A stretch of DNA of 64,000 nucleotides, taken from an uncultured Ruminococcus sp. Lineage in GTDB: Bacteria; Bacillota; Clostridia; Oscillospirales; Ruminococcaceae. The stretch is from NCBI RefSeq assembly GCF_934476685.1, contig NZ_CAKSNX010000002.1, positions 353,159-417,158 on the forward strand. Direction: 5' to 3'. Below the pieces are notes generated by a model, which was not told where the DNA came from, did not search any database, and saw only the letters and a program-made list of their open reading frames with translations. Numbering within the stretch: the stretch's first letter is position 1; the number at the start of each line of letters is the position of its first letter. Positions 17,419 through 25,620 of the stretch are shown in pieces. Position numbers and translations under genes: made by a program.

Positions 17419-18303
17419 ATGAATGGTATAATAACGAAAGCAATCGGAGGTCTCTACACAGTAGAAGCCTCCGAAGGCATTTATGAATGTAAAGCAAGGG
17501 GCATTTTCCGTAAAAAACAGATCTCACCTGTATGCGGTGATAATGTTGAAATACTGATCGAAAAAGACGGCTCTTGTGTGATAAATGAGATATATCCGAG
17601 AAAATCAGTACTTATACGGCCACCGCTGGCTAATCTTGATATACTTGGATTTGTGTGTGCTACCTGTGAGCCTAAGCCTAATCTTCTTCTGCTCGATAAG
17701 TTTATAGTTATTGCTGAATACAAAAAAATCACTCCTATAATTGTTTTTACTAAGATAGATAAACAGAGCAGTAAGGAATATTCTGATATATACAAAAAGG
17801 CTGGGATTCAGGTATACGAAGTTGATAATTTAAGCGGTGACGGCGCACAGGCTGTAAAGGCTGCGCTGCAAGGTAAACTTTCAGCATTTACGGGAAATAC
17901 GGGAGTAGGGAAGTCCTCGCTTTTGAACAATATGTTCCCTCAACTGGAGCTTGCTACGAATGAGATAAGTAAGAAGCTTGGAAGAGGTAAACATACTACA
18001 AGGCACGTTGAGCTTTATAAGCTTGACGGCGGCGGATACATTGCTGATACGCCAGGTTTTTCATCTTTTGATACAAACCGCTATGATATTATTTTCAAAG
18101 ATGAGCTTGCAGATTGTTTCATAGAATTCAGAGATTATACAGACAAATGTAAATTTCCGAATTGCAGTCACACAAAAGAAAAGGGCTGTGCAGTTATCAA
18201 TGCTGTCAAAGAAGGAAAAATAGCACAGTCACGCTTTGACAGTTATGCTGAGATGTATGAGCAGGCAAAGCAGCTGAAAGAGTGGGAGTTTAAGAATGAG
18301 TAA
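17419..18303 (+). CDS. rsgA: Ribosome small-subunit-dependent GTPase A
   Basis: Circularly permuted GTPase acting late in 30S assembly. The 294 residues show the N-terminal OB fold (GIITKAIGGLYTVEA), then permuted G motifs: FTKIDK (G4), GNTGVGKSSLLN (G1) and DTPGFSSFD (G3). A C-terminal zinc site follows (CKFPNCSHTKEKGC). Length is normal. It overlaps thiN by eight bases. In Bacillus rpe lies between these two genes; it is absent here. Confidence 0.96.
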   Translation: MNGIITKAIGGLYTVEASEGIYECKARGIFRKKQISPVCGDNVEILIEKDGSCVINEIYPRKSVLIRPPLANLDILGFVCATCEPKPNLLLLDKFIVIAEYKKITPIIVFTKIDKQSSKEYSDIYKKAGIQVYEVDNLSGDGAQAVKAALQGKLSAFTGNTGVGKSSLLNNMFPQLELATNEISKKLGRGKHTTRHVELYKLDGGGYIADTPGFSSFDTNRYDIIFKDELADCFIEFRDYTDKCKFPNCSHTKEKGCAVINAVKEGKIAQSRFDSYAEMYEQAKQLKEWEFKNE

Positions 18304-18931
18304 AAACTGCATTATCTTTGCAGGCGGAGAACCTGTCAGCAGAAAGATGATCTATTCATATCTTCCTAAAGAGCCATATGTGATATGCGCTGATAAGGGT
18401 TGGGAGCTTGCGGATAAAAATGATATAAAGCCTGATCTGGTGATCGGTGATTTTGATTCGTCGCTAAAGCCTGAAAATGAACCGACCAAGGTTTATCCGG
18501 TTGAAAAAGATGATACAGATCTAATGCTCGCCATAAAGGAGGGCATTGCGCTTGGTTATAATGATTTTACGATTTTTGGCGCAACAGGCGGAAGATTTGA
18601 CCATATGATAGGAAATATCCAAAGCCTTGCGTATCTGCTCGAACATAATTGTGTCGGAAGAATAATATCAGACAGCGAACGTATACAGCTGCTTTCACCC
18701 GGAAAATATAATATTTATCCGATAAAAGATTTTTCACTTTCCCTTGCCGCCTATTCTGAAATAGTCGGAGGGCTGAGCATAAAGGGTGCTAAATATGAAG
18801 TAGATGATTGCGTTCTCACCAATAACTTTCCGCTTGGTATATCAAATAAAATTACGGCAGATCATGCTGAAATTGAGTTTAATAAGGGTGTTTTGCTGGT
18901 AATACAGTCTGATCTATGCACCAAATTCTGA
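18296..18931 (+). CDS. thiN: Thiamine diphosphokinase
   Basis: Transfers pyrophosphate from ATP to thiamine. The 211 residues show the family layout: CADKGWELADKNDIKPDLVIGDFDS, the KDDTDLMLAIKEG block and the GATGGRFDHMIGN motif. The C-terminal beta domain for thiamine binding follows. The ATG lies inside the end of rsgA, so expression is coupled. The gene sits just before spoVM, as yloS/thiN does in Bacillus subtilis. Confidence 0.94.
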   Translation: MSKNCIIFAGGEPVSRKMIYSYLPKEPYVICADKGWELADKNDIKPDLVIGDFDSSLKPENEPTKVYPVEKDDTDLMLAIKEGIALGYNDFTIFGATGGRFDHMIGNIQSLAYLLEHNCVGRIISDSERIQLLSPGKYNIYPIKDFSLSLAAYSEIVGGLSIKGAKYEVDDCVLTNNFPLGISNKITADHAEIEFNKGVLLVIQSDLCTKF

Positions 18932-18974
18932 AGAATGAATATTATGTACTATAACTTATATGGAGGTTTTACTT

Positions 18975-19058
18975 ATGAAAGTTGTAGTTGTAAAAAGCCC
19001 TAAGGCTCTGTCAGGAATTCTCAGAATGATTTTTAAGATAAAACGTGATACAGAATAA
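18975..19058 (+). CDS. spoVM: Stage V sporulation protein SpoVM (27 residues)
   Basis: A very short ORF after a strong TGGAGG site. The product is 27 residues: MKVVVVKSPKALSG, then ILRMIFKIKRD and a short tail. Compared from memory with the 26-residue Bacillus SpoVM, it keeps Lys2, Lys7, Pro9, Lys10, Leu12, Gly14, Ile15, Arg17 and Arg24. Pro9 is the residue important for recognising the convex forespore membrane. It follows thiN exactly as in Bacillus. SpoVM anchors the SpoIVA coat basement layer, so this points to a sporulation programme. A terminator follows. Confidence 0.9.
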   Translation: MKVVVVKSPKALSGILRMIFKIKRDTE

Positions 19059-19077
19059 AAATTTTCAATTGATCTTG

Positions 19078-19112
19078 TCCGCAGGATAGTTTTCCTGCGG
19101 ATGTTTTATTTT
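19078..19112 (+). terminator. Rho-independent terminator of the yicC-spoVM superoperon
   Basis: TCCGCAGGA at 19078-19086 pairs with TCCTGCGGA at 19093-19101 across a 6-base loop, followed by TGTTTTATTTT. It lies 20 bases after the spoVM stop. Confidence 0.88.
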
Positions 19113-19238
19113 GTAAAAAGCCTGAAAAATAGGGCATCTGTCATTGACAAAACACACTGTAAATGATATAATAATATAGATTGTAAAATGTATTTTTGTA
19201 TGTTTTATGATAATAATTATTGTGAGGTGGTGTGCGCT

Positions 19239-20084
19239 GTGTCAACTATGATAAAGAATAATGTTAAGCTTCCTGAATACAGCGTGCTTATGTCTGTATA
19301 TGCAGGAGAAAAGCCGGAATTTTTGAGAGCAAGTATTCAAAGCATGATGGATCAGACATATCTTACAAATGACTTTGTATTAGTTTGTGACGGAAATCTT
19401 ACAACTGAGCTGGATAGTGTTGTTACTGAGTTTGAGGATAACTATGAGTGTTTTCATCCGCTGCGTATGTCTAAAAAAGTTGGTACTGGAAAATGTGCCA
19501 ATGCAGGAATTGATAAATGCGTAAACGAATATATCGTTAAGATGGATTCTGATGATGTTGCATTGCCTAACAGATGCGAGGTTTCGCTTTACACAATGGC
19601 TAAACACCCTGAAATAGATATACTTGGTGCATATATTGAAGAGTTTGACAGCGAAGAAGGCAGCTTTATTGCAGTCAGAAAAACACCTTTGAGTCATAAG
19701 GAGATAAAAAAATATTCAAAGCGCAGAAATCCGTTTAATAATCAGACTCTTGTTTATAAGAAATCTTTAGCAAAAAAATGCGGAGGATATTCTGATATAA
19801 AACGCTGTGAGGATTATGATTTTGTTGTCAGAATGCTTGCGGCAGGCGCAAGAGGAAGAAATCTTGGACGTGTGCTTGTTCGTTACAGAGTTACAAAAGG
19901 CAATTATGAACGCAGAAAGAACTGGGCAAACACAAAATCATTTATAAACGTTCGCTGGAGGATATACCGTTCCGGCTATTCAAAGCTTAGTGATTTTCTT
20001 ATACCATGCCTAGGACAGCTTGTAATATTCCTGCTGCCTGCATCAATGACAGGAAAGATATATAAGAGGTTTTTACGAGGCTGA
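19239..20084 (+). CDS. Family 2 glycosyltransferase
   Basis: GT-A fold transferase of about 281 residues, with YSVLMSVYAGEKPEF at the nucleotide-binding start, a DSDD-type motif in VKMDSDDVALPNRCE, and the ED catalytic region RCEDYDFVVRML. The open frame begins at 19188, but the GTG at 19239 is preferred because GAGGTGG ends eight bases ahead. It is first of a four-gene set with a CDP-glycerol transferase-like enzyme and an ABC exporter, so it likely adds a sugar to, or primes, a cell-envelope polymer. The stop overlaps the next ATG by one base (TGATG). Confidence 0.88.
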   Translation: MSTMIKNNVKLPEYSVLMSVYAGEKPEFLRASIQSMMDQTYLTNDFVLVCDGNLTTELDSVVTEFEDNYECFHPLRMSKKVGTGKCANAGIDKCVNEYIVKMDSDDVALPNRCEVSLYTMAKHPEIDILGAYIEEFDSEEGSFIAVRKTPLSHKEIKKYSKRRNPFNNQTLVYKKSLAKKCGGYSDIKRCEDYDFVVRMLAAGARGRNLGRVLVRYRVTKGNYERRKNWANTKSFINVRWRIYRSGYSKLSDFLIPCLGQLVIFLLPASMTGKIYKRFLRG

Positions 20085-21196
20085 TGAATAAGATTTCAAT
20101 AGTATTAAAGCAATATTTCAAGTCTGCCTTACAGAAAACCTTGTTGCCTTTTTATTATAGCTTGTATAAAAACAAACCTGTAAAAAAGAACTATGTAATA
20201 TTGGCTGATTCAAACTGTGATAGCACACCTGACAGCATGATATGCATGAAAGAATGTTTGAAAAGCAATGGTTATGATGTATCAGAAATGTATCTTGATT
20301 TTTCCGGTCATGGCTTGAAAAGCATTATGAAATATATGCTGGACTTTATGAAAGAATATGCAGTCGCAGAAGCTGTGTTTATATGCAATTATTTTGTACC
20401 TGTGACATCATGCAAAAAACGTAAGGAAACGACTGTTGTACAGTTGTGGCATGGTGCAGGCTGCTTAAAAAAGTTTGGCTATGATAGTGCAGATGATATC
20501 TCTGTACACTATAAAGGCAGTGTTACAAAAAACATAGATCTTATTACGGTAAGCAGCCCTGAGTGTGTTAAGCCATTTAGTTCAGCATTTAGATTAAATG
20601 ACGATACTGTAAAGCCTATGGGAATAAGCAGAACAGATACGTTTTTTGAAGCTGATTTTAAACAGCGCTGTATAGATGAGTTCTATGAAGATTATCCACA
20701 GTATAAGGGTAAGAGAATTATTCTTTATGCACCAACTTTTCGTGGAAATGCATCGGGAGCGTATTGCGTAGGTCAGGAATATGCAGCACAGCTTCAAAAT
20801 AAGCTTGGTGATGATTATGCTGTTCTGATAAAGATGCACCCAAGACTAAAAAGTGATCTTACTAACTGTAATATTGAAACTAACAGGCTTTTTCCTGTGG
20901 TAGATCTGCTGATAACCGATTATTCTTCATTGGTGTTTGAATATTCGCTTTTTGGTAAACCGCTTTTACTTTTTTGTCCCGATTATGAGGAGTATAGTAA
21001 AAGCAGAAGTTTTTATCTTGATTTTGAAAATGAAATGCCGGCTAAGATCATAACTGACGGAGAAAAACTTGCTGTTGAGGTAATCAATTCACTTGAAAAT
21101 TACGATCAAAAAAAGATGCAGGCATTTGCTGATAAATATATGTCCTCCTGTGACGGACACTCCAGCAGCAGGATACTTGAATATATACGGAGATGA
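20084..21196 (+). CDS. CDP-glycerol glycerophosphotransferase family protein (TagB/TagF-like)
   Basis: A 370-residue enzyme with family features: LWHGAGCLKKFGYD, IILYAPTFRGN, IKMHPRL and the DYSSLVFEYSLFGKPLLLF segment. TagB/TagF enzymes transfer glycerol phosphate from CDP-glycerol during wall teichoic acid synthesis at the inner membrane face. At 370 residues it is closer to a primase or single-domain form than to long TagF. It overlaps the glycosyltransferase gene upstream and the permease gene downstream, so the set is one operon. Confidence 0.88.
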   Translation: MNKISIVLKQYFKSALQKTLLPFYYSLYKNKPVKKNYVILADSNCDSTPDSMICMKECLKSNGYDVSEMYLDFSGHGLKSIMKYMLDFMKEYAVAEAVFICNYFVPVTSCKKRKETTVVQLWHGAGCLKKFGYDSADDISVHYKGSVTKNIDLITVSSPECVKPFSSAFRLNDDTVKPMGISRTDTFFEADFKQRCIDEFYEDYPQYKGKRIILYAPTFRGNASGAYCVGQEYAAQLQNKLGDDYAVLIKMHPRLKSDLTNCNIETNRLFPVVDLLITDYSSLVFEYSLFGKPLLLFCPDYEEYSKSRSFYLDFENEMPAKIITDGEKLAVEVINSLENYDQKKMQAFADKYMSSCDGHSSSRILEYIRR

Positions 21197-22053
21197 TAAA
21201 AATAGATAATAAAAAAAGTAAGGACAGCAGTTTGGGAATTACTGAAATAATTTCCGAACATAAAGGTAAATTCAAACAAATTGCACTTTTGTCCGTAAAT
21301 GAACTTAAGAAAAAATATAAGGGAGCAGCTCTTGGTCCGCTTTGGGCGGTTATCAAGCCGTCATTTACATTATTTATACTTTGGTTCGCTTTTGCGATCG
21401 GTCTCAGAGGTTCAAGTGATGTAATTTTTATGGGTGAAAAGTATAAACGTTTTGTGTTTATGCTGACAGGTTATGTACCTTGGTTTTATATTTCTGAAAT
21501 GATCGTCGGCGGTTCAAGGTCGATTCGCAGTAATAAGCAATTCGTTACAAAACTGAGTTTCCCTGTTTCAAATATTATGACATTTACATCATTAGCGTCT
21601 TTGTATATCCATATTATGCTTTGCGTGATAATGTATATTATTCTTATTTGTATGGGATATGCTCCGAGCATATATAATTTGCAGTATTTTTACTACTGTG
21701 CAATGATGTTCTTGTTCTTCCTTGTGCTTTCTTGGGCAACTGCACCGCTCAGTGCATTCAGCAAGGACTTTGAAAACCTTGTAAACTCTATAATTACAGG
21801 ACTTTTCTGGCTTTCAGGCATTTTCTGGAGTACATATGATCTTTCACAGCCATGGCTGAAAAAAATCATGTACTTTAATCCTGTAAACTATTTTGTCAAC
21901 GGATACAGAAAATCTTTCCTTACTGACACTTTTATTTTCGACAGCAATTATACTACCGAAACTGTTGTGTTCTACGCAGAGTTTATTGCACTCATTTTTG
22001 TGGGATCGCATTTTTATAAGAAATTCAGAAAAATTCTGCCTGATGTACTGTAA
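21193..22053 (+). CDS. ABC-2 type polysaccharide/teichoic acid export permease (TagG-like)
   Basis: A 286-residue membrane protein: cytosolic N-terminus with KYKGAALGPLWAVIKPSF, then about six hydrophobic segments, and the late SGIFWSTYDL and YFNPVNYFVNGYR blocks typical of RfbA/TagG permeases. It pairs with the ATPase 28 bases downstream to flip a lipid-linked polymer outward. ATGA overlap with the upstream gene shows coupling. Confidence 0.9.
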   Translation: MIKIDNKKSKDSSLGITEIISEHKGKFKQIALLSVNELKKKYKGAALGPLWAVIKPSFTLFILWFAFAIGLRGSSDVIFMGEKYKRFVFMLTGYVPWFYISEMIVGGSRSIRSNKQFVTKLSFPVSNIMTFTSLASLYIHIMLCVIMYIILICMGYAPSIYNLQYFYYCAMMFLFFLVLSWATAPLSAFSKDFENLVNSIITGLFWLSGIFWSTYDLSQPWLKKIMYFNPVNYFVNGYRKSFLTDTFIFDSNYTTETVVFYAEFIALIFVGSHFYKKFRKILPDVL

Positions 22054-22081
22054 AGCAATTTGAAAGGACGGAAGTTGGTTA

Positions 22082-22819
22082 ATGGAAAAACAACCAATTA
22101 TAGAGTTTAAAGACGTAAAAAAAGAATATCTGCTTTACAAGAATGAAAAGCAGAGATTTAAAGCTATATTCACTAAAAACAAAGGTGTAAAAAGACACAG
22201 CGCTCTTAAAGGCATTAGTTTTAAAATTTATCCTGGAGAATCTGTTGGCATAATTGGTAAGAACGGCGCAGGAAAGTCTACCATATTGAAAATGATAACA
22301 GGTGTATCTTTTCCTACTGACGGTGAAGTCATTGTCAGAGGAAAGGTTGCAGCTCTCCTTGAACTTACAGCAGGTTTTTCACCAGATATGACGGGTATGG
22401 AGAACATATACCTGAAAGGATATCTTCTCGGTCTTACTGATGAGGAGATAAAAGAGATCGAACCTAATATAATTGAATTTGCTGATCTTGGAGAGTATAT
22501 CGACCAGCCTGTGAGAACATACTCAAGCGGTATGAAAATGCGTTTGGGATTTGCTATAAATATCAATATCAGACCTGATATACTTGTAGTAGACGAAGCA
22601 CTCAGCGTCGGAGATGCAGAATTTAAGAAGAAGTGCCGTCAGAAGATCAATGACCTTATTGAATCGGGAGTTACTGTGCTTTTTGTTTCTCATTCAAAAG
22701 ACGCAGTGCAGGAAACCTGTTCCAGAGCAATATTTTTGAAAGACGGTATGGTCAAGGTAGATGGAACTGTTGAAGAGGCTTTTGAAGAATACAGCAAAAA
22801 GCCTGCTCCGAAAAAATAA
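22082..22819 (+). CDS. ABC exporter ATP-binding protein (TagH/RfbE-like)
   Basis: A 245-residue ATPase: Walker A GKNGAGKST, signature YSSGMKMRLGFA (a variant typical of polysaccharide exporters), Walker B DILVVDEALSVGD and switch His in VSHSKD. An insert before Walker A (FKAIFTKNKGVKRHSALKG) is usual in TagH/KpsT-type proteins. There is no carbohydrate-binding C-terminal extension. GAAAGGACGG lies ahead of the ATG. It closes the four-gene envelope-polymer set. Confidence 0.92.
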   Translation: MEKQPIIEFKDVKKEYLLYKNEKQRFKAIFTKNKGVKRHSALKGISFKIYPGESVGIIGKNGAGKSTILKMITGVSFPTDGEVIVRGKVAALLELTAGFSPDMTGMENIYLKGYLLGLTDEEIKEIEPNIIEFADLGEYIDQPVRTYSSGMKMRLGFAININIRPDILVVDEALSVGDAEFKKKCRQKINDLIESGVTVLFVSHSKDAVQETCSRAIFLKDGMVKVDGTVEEAFEEYSKKPAPKK

Positions 22820-22845
22820 GTAATTTTTTAAAAGGAGGGCAGCCG

Positions 22846-23691
22846 ATGACAAAGAACTTGCAGACGGAGGAGCGTTCGGTGCGCATTATCAATACTCCGT
22901 CAGATGAAGTCAGGAAAAGCTTTTTTTACGTTCAGGAAACAGGATATATAAAGCTTGGCGATAGTAAAGCTACTCAGAGAGAAAATCTCAATTCATTTCT
23001 GATCGTTTTTGTTCTTGGCGGCACAGGCTCTCTTGAATATGACGGAAGGCATTATAATCTGCGGGAAGGTCAGGCTTTTTTTATTGACTGTTCCAAAAAG
23101 CATAGTTATCGCAGCAGCAAGGACAACCCTTGGGAGATATTATGGGTGCATTTTAATGGTGCAACTTCTAAAGAGTATTTTAATGTATTCTATCAGAAAT
23201 CAGCGGCTGTTTTTGTGCCTGAAAATTCATTCTCTATGGAAAATATACTGAGAAATATTATCGAGCTTAATGACGCAGCAACTGCGAACTGCGCAATACG
23301 TTCGTCATTATTGATAGTTTCTTTGCTTACAGACATACTTGAAAGCACCTGTATCAGCAAAGAGGCTGTACCTGAAACCGCTAAGGCTGTTAAGAGATAT
23401 CTTAACAGCAACTTTACAGACAAGATCACCCTTGAACAGCTTTCTGCTCAGTTTTTTATGTCAAAGTATCATTTGGAACGTGAATTTAAAAAATGCTGCG
23501 GTATAACTATTTTTGAGTACATAAACACCAAACGTATAACGCTTGCTAAACGTTTGCTTAGATTTACTGATAAAACCATTGATGAGATCTCCGCTGCCTG
23601 CGGATTTTCTGATCAGAGCTATTTCAATCGTCAGTTTAAAAAAGCAGAGGGAATGACAGGCACTGCCTTTCGCAAAATGTGGAGAAATTAA
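22846..23691 (+). CDS. AraC family transcriptional regulator
   Basis: A 281-residue protein with an N-terminal cupin sensor (GGTGSLEYDGRHYNLREGQ, then WVHFNG) and a C-terminal double helix-turn-helix: ITLEQLSAQFFMSKYHLEREFKK and TIDEISAACGFSDQSYFNRQFKK. AAAGGAGGG lies ahead of the ATG, 26 bases after the exporter ATPase gene. Such regulators normally sense sugars. It could be cotranscribed with the envelope genes or control distant carbohydrate genes; no target is evident. Confidence 0.92.
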   Translation: MTKNLQTEERSVRIINTPSDEVRKSFFYVQETGYIKLGDSKATQRENLNSFLIVFVLGGTGSLEYDGRHYNLREGQAFFIDCSKKHSYRSSKDNPWEILWVHFNGATSKEYFNVFYQKSAAVFVPENSFSMENILRNIIELNDAATANCAIRSSLLIVSLLTDILESTCISKEAVPETAKAVKRYLNSNFTDKITLEQLSAQFFMSKYHLEREFKKCCGITIFEYINTKRITLAKRLLRFTDKTIDEISAACGFSDQSYFNRQFKKAEGMTGTAFRKMWRN

Positions 23692-23701
23692 ATATTTATA
23701 A

Positions 23702-23736
23702 AAAATGCACGTTGAGTCAAACTCAGCGTGCATTTT
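23702..23736. terminator. Bidirectional terminator between convergent genes
   Basis: A 16-bp stem, 23702-23717 with 23721-23736, with one G-T wobble and a 3-base loop, flanked by A and T runs so that it can serve the AraC gene on plus and the phosphoesterase on minus. Confidence 0.9.
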
Positions 23737-23748
23737 GTGGTTTTGTTG

Positions 23749-24264
23749 TTAATCGAGTTTGCCAAAAGTAAACTCTCCATTTTCAAAGATCAGATAGCTG
23801 TGATCCGAATTTTCTTTTGGTATTGAAACTGATCCGGGATTTATATATGTGTATTTTCCGCAGTCTTTTATAACAGGAACGTGTGTGTGTCCATGTAAAA
23901 GAATATCACCGTCAGAAATCGGCGGCAGATTTTCGCAGTTGAACTTATGACCATGAGTAGCAAAAATAGTTTTTCCGTCTGCATAAATAAGTGCATATTC
24001 AGCCAGAACAGGGAAGTTCAGAACCATCTGATCTACTTCTGTGTCGCAGTTTCCCCTGACGCAGAGTATCTTGTCTGACAAAGGGTTAAGCATAGCAATA
24101 ACTTCTTTAGGTGCATATTCTGTCGGTAAATCGTTTCTAGGACCATGGTAAAGAATATCACCAAGCAAAATAAGTTTTTCTGCTCCGCTTGCATTAAATG
24201 CCTCAAGCATTTTTCTGCACCAGTATGCAGAGCCGTGAATGTCAGATGCAATAAATAATTTCAT
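23749..24264 (-). CDS. YfcE/MJ0936 family metallophosphoesterase
   Basis: A 171-residue phosphodiesterase with all calcineurin-type motifs: IASDIHGS, LLGDILYHGP, VRGNCD, ATHGH and HGHTHVP. These ligate two metal ions. Family enzymes hydrolyse phosphodiester bonds, but the natural substrate is usually unknown. AAGGAAG precedes the ATG. It is last in a minus-strand set with the PIN-like and GDSL genes. Confidence 0.92.
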   Translation of the reverse strand: MKLFIASDIHGSAYWCRKMLEAFNASGAEKLILLGDILYHGPRNDLPTEYAPKEVIAMLNPLSDKILCVRGNCDTEVDQMVLNFPVLAEYALIYADGKTIFATHGHKFNCENLPPISDGDILLHGHTHVPVIKDCGKYTYINPGSVSIPKENSDHSYLIFENGEFTFGKLD

Positions 24265-24288
24265 TTTTATCTTCCTTTTTGTAAGTTA

Positions 24289-25599
24289 TTATTTGTGCTG
24301 AGCCGCATATTCCGCCCTGACAGCGTTATAGAACTGGCAGCCCTTATCCTTTTTAAAAGCTTTTATCATTCGTATATAAAGCTGCTGACGTGTTGCAGCG
24401 CTTTCAAACAGCTCACTGATAGTTTTTAACTCATCATCTGAGCATTGACCAGCAAGCAGCTCAGCGAGCCTAGGGGATATCTCACCGCTGAAAATTTTCT
24501 CCTCGTCTTTGGCAGCTGCATTTTTTTCTCTTTTAGCCGCTTTGGATCTGTTCTTTTTCTTTGCAGGCAACTTCTCATCTTTGTCAATGCTTTTTATTTC
24601 TTCTGACGATTTAGCTTGTAAATCAGGGCTTTCAATAATATCTGTTTTTGGGCTTTCTGTATTGTAGAGATCTTTGAGTTTCAGATACATTGGACGCAGA
24701 ATTTTGTATAGATCTGTTGCCTGTTGCTTAAAGCTTTTGGCAAGAAGATTATGAAATTCTTCCTTCGTTGAAGATGCAGGCAGCAGCTGAGATATTGTAT
24801 CTATATCTTCTTTAGAGCAATCCGTTTTGGATAAGATCTCATCAAGCTTACTTCTGTAATCAGTAGCTTCTACGGCAGTTATCTTTTCATCAGTTAATAT
24901 GATCTCAGAATTTTCAGCTTTATCTGTTGTATCAGGTTTTTCAGTTGGTGCTGTTAAATAAACTTCCTCTGCTGAAACGTTATTATCCTCAGAAGCATTT
25001 ATCATAATGCTGTCATTTTCTGTGCCATCAAGTACAGCTGTATCATTATTTTCTTCTGTTGATAATACAACTTCCGTTTTGATAGGTTCAACTTCCACAG
25101 GCTCAGAATTTGTAGTATTGTCGCTTTCAACAGAAAGCACGGGTTCAGTATTTTCTTCTGATATTTCGATCTGTATTTGATTTTCAGTATCAGCTTGTAT
25201 TTTTTTCTTGTCACCTGAATAATTAATAGCCGCTGAAATTGTGCGGGTCCTGTAAACTACACAATTCGGTGACGATATGTATTTACCATGCCAGAAGTCG
25301 TGAAGAAAATCAAAGCCTTTGTCGTTTGAAATAACGAAAATATGGCTGTAAACACCTTTTCCAACAAGATAACCAAGAAGTGTGGAAAGCTGAAAATCAA
25401 GTGCGTTTTTTCCGCCTACATTTACTTTAAAGTATTCAATATCAGCCTTTGAGCAAAGTACTTTCTGATGCATTTCAAAGCTGATAGTATCTGAGTTTTC
25501 GCTGTAAAATATAATGACGCTGTCTGTTTCATCAAGGCTGTCAATACCAGTAAGACCTTTTGATTTTACATTTTCAAAATCTACCAAATAGGTTTTCAT
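24289..25599 (-). CDS. PIN-like domain protein with two C-terminal repeats
   Basis: I do not recognise a named family. The ATG at 25599 is chosen because AAAGGA lies nine bases ahead (an ATG at 25617 lacks a site), giving 436 residues. Residues 1-140 look like a PIN/NYN nuclease fold: YLVDFENV at the start, GGKNALDFQLSTLLG, and VISNDKGFDFL with acidic residues. Residues 140-245 are Glu/Thr/Ser-rich and probably disordered. Residues about 248-305 and 374-432 are two related helical repeats (DTISQLLPASSTKEEF vs KTISELFESAATRQQL), separated by a Lys-rich linker. An RNA-targeting role is inferred from fold only. Confidence 0.75.
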   Translation of the reverse strand: MKTYLVDFENVKSKGLTGIDSLDETDSVIIFYSENSDTISFEMHQKVLCSKADIEYFKVNVGGKNALDFQLSTLLGYLVGKGVYSHIFVISNDKGFDFLHDFWHGKYISSPNCVVYRTRTISAAINYSGDKKKIQADTENQIQIEISEENTEPVLSVESDNTTNSEPVEVEPIKTEVVLSTEENNDTAVLDGTENDSIMINASEDNNVSAEEVYLTAPTEKPDTTDKAENSEIILTDEKITAVEATDYRSKLDEILSKTDCSKEDIDTISQLLPASSTKEEFHNLLAKSFKQQATDLYKILRPMYLKLKDLYNTESPKTDIIESPDLQAKSSEEIKSIDKDEKLPAKKKNRSKAAKREKNAAAKDEEKIFSGEISPRLAELLAGQCSDDELKTISELFESAATRQQLYIRMIKAFKKDKGCQFYNAVRAEYAAQHK

Positions 25600-25620
25600 T
25601 ACATCAATTCCTTTCATTTA

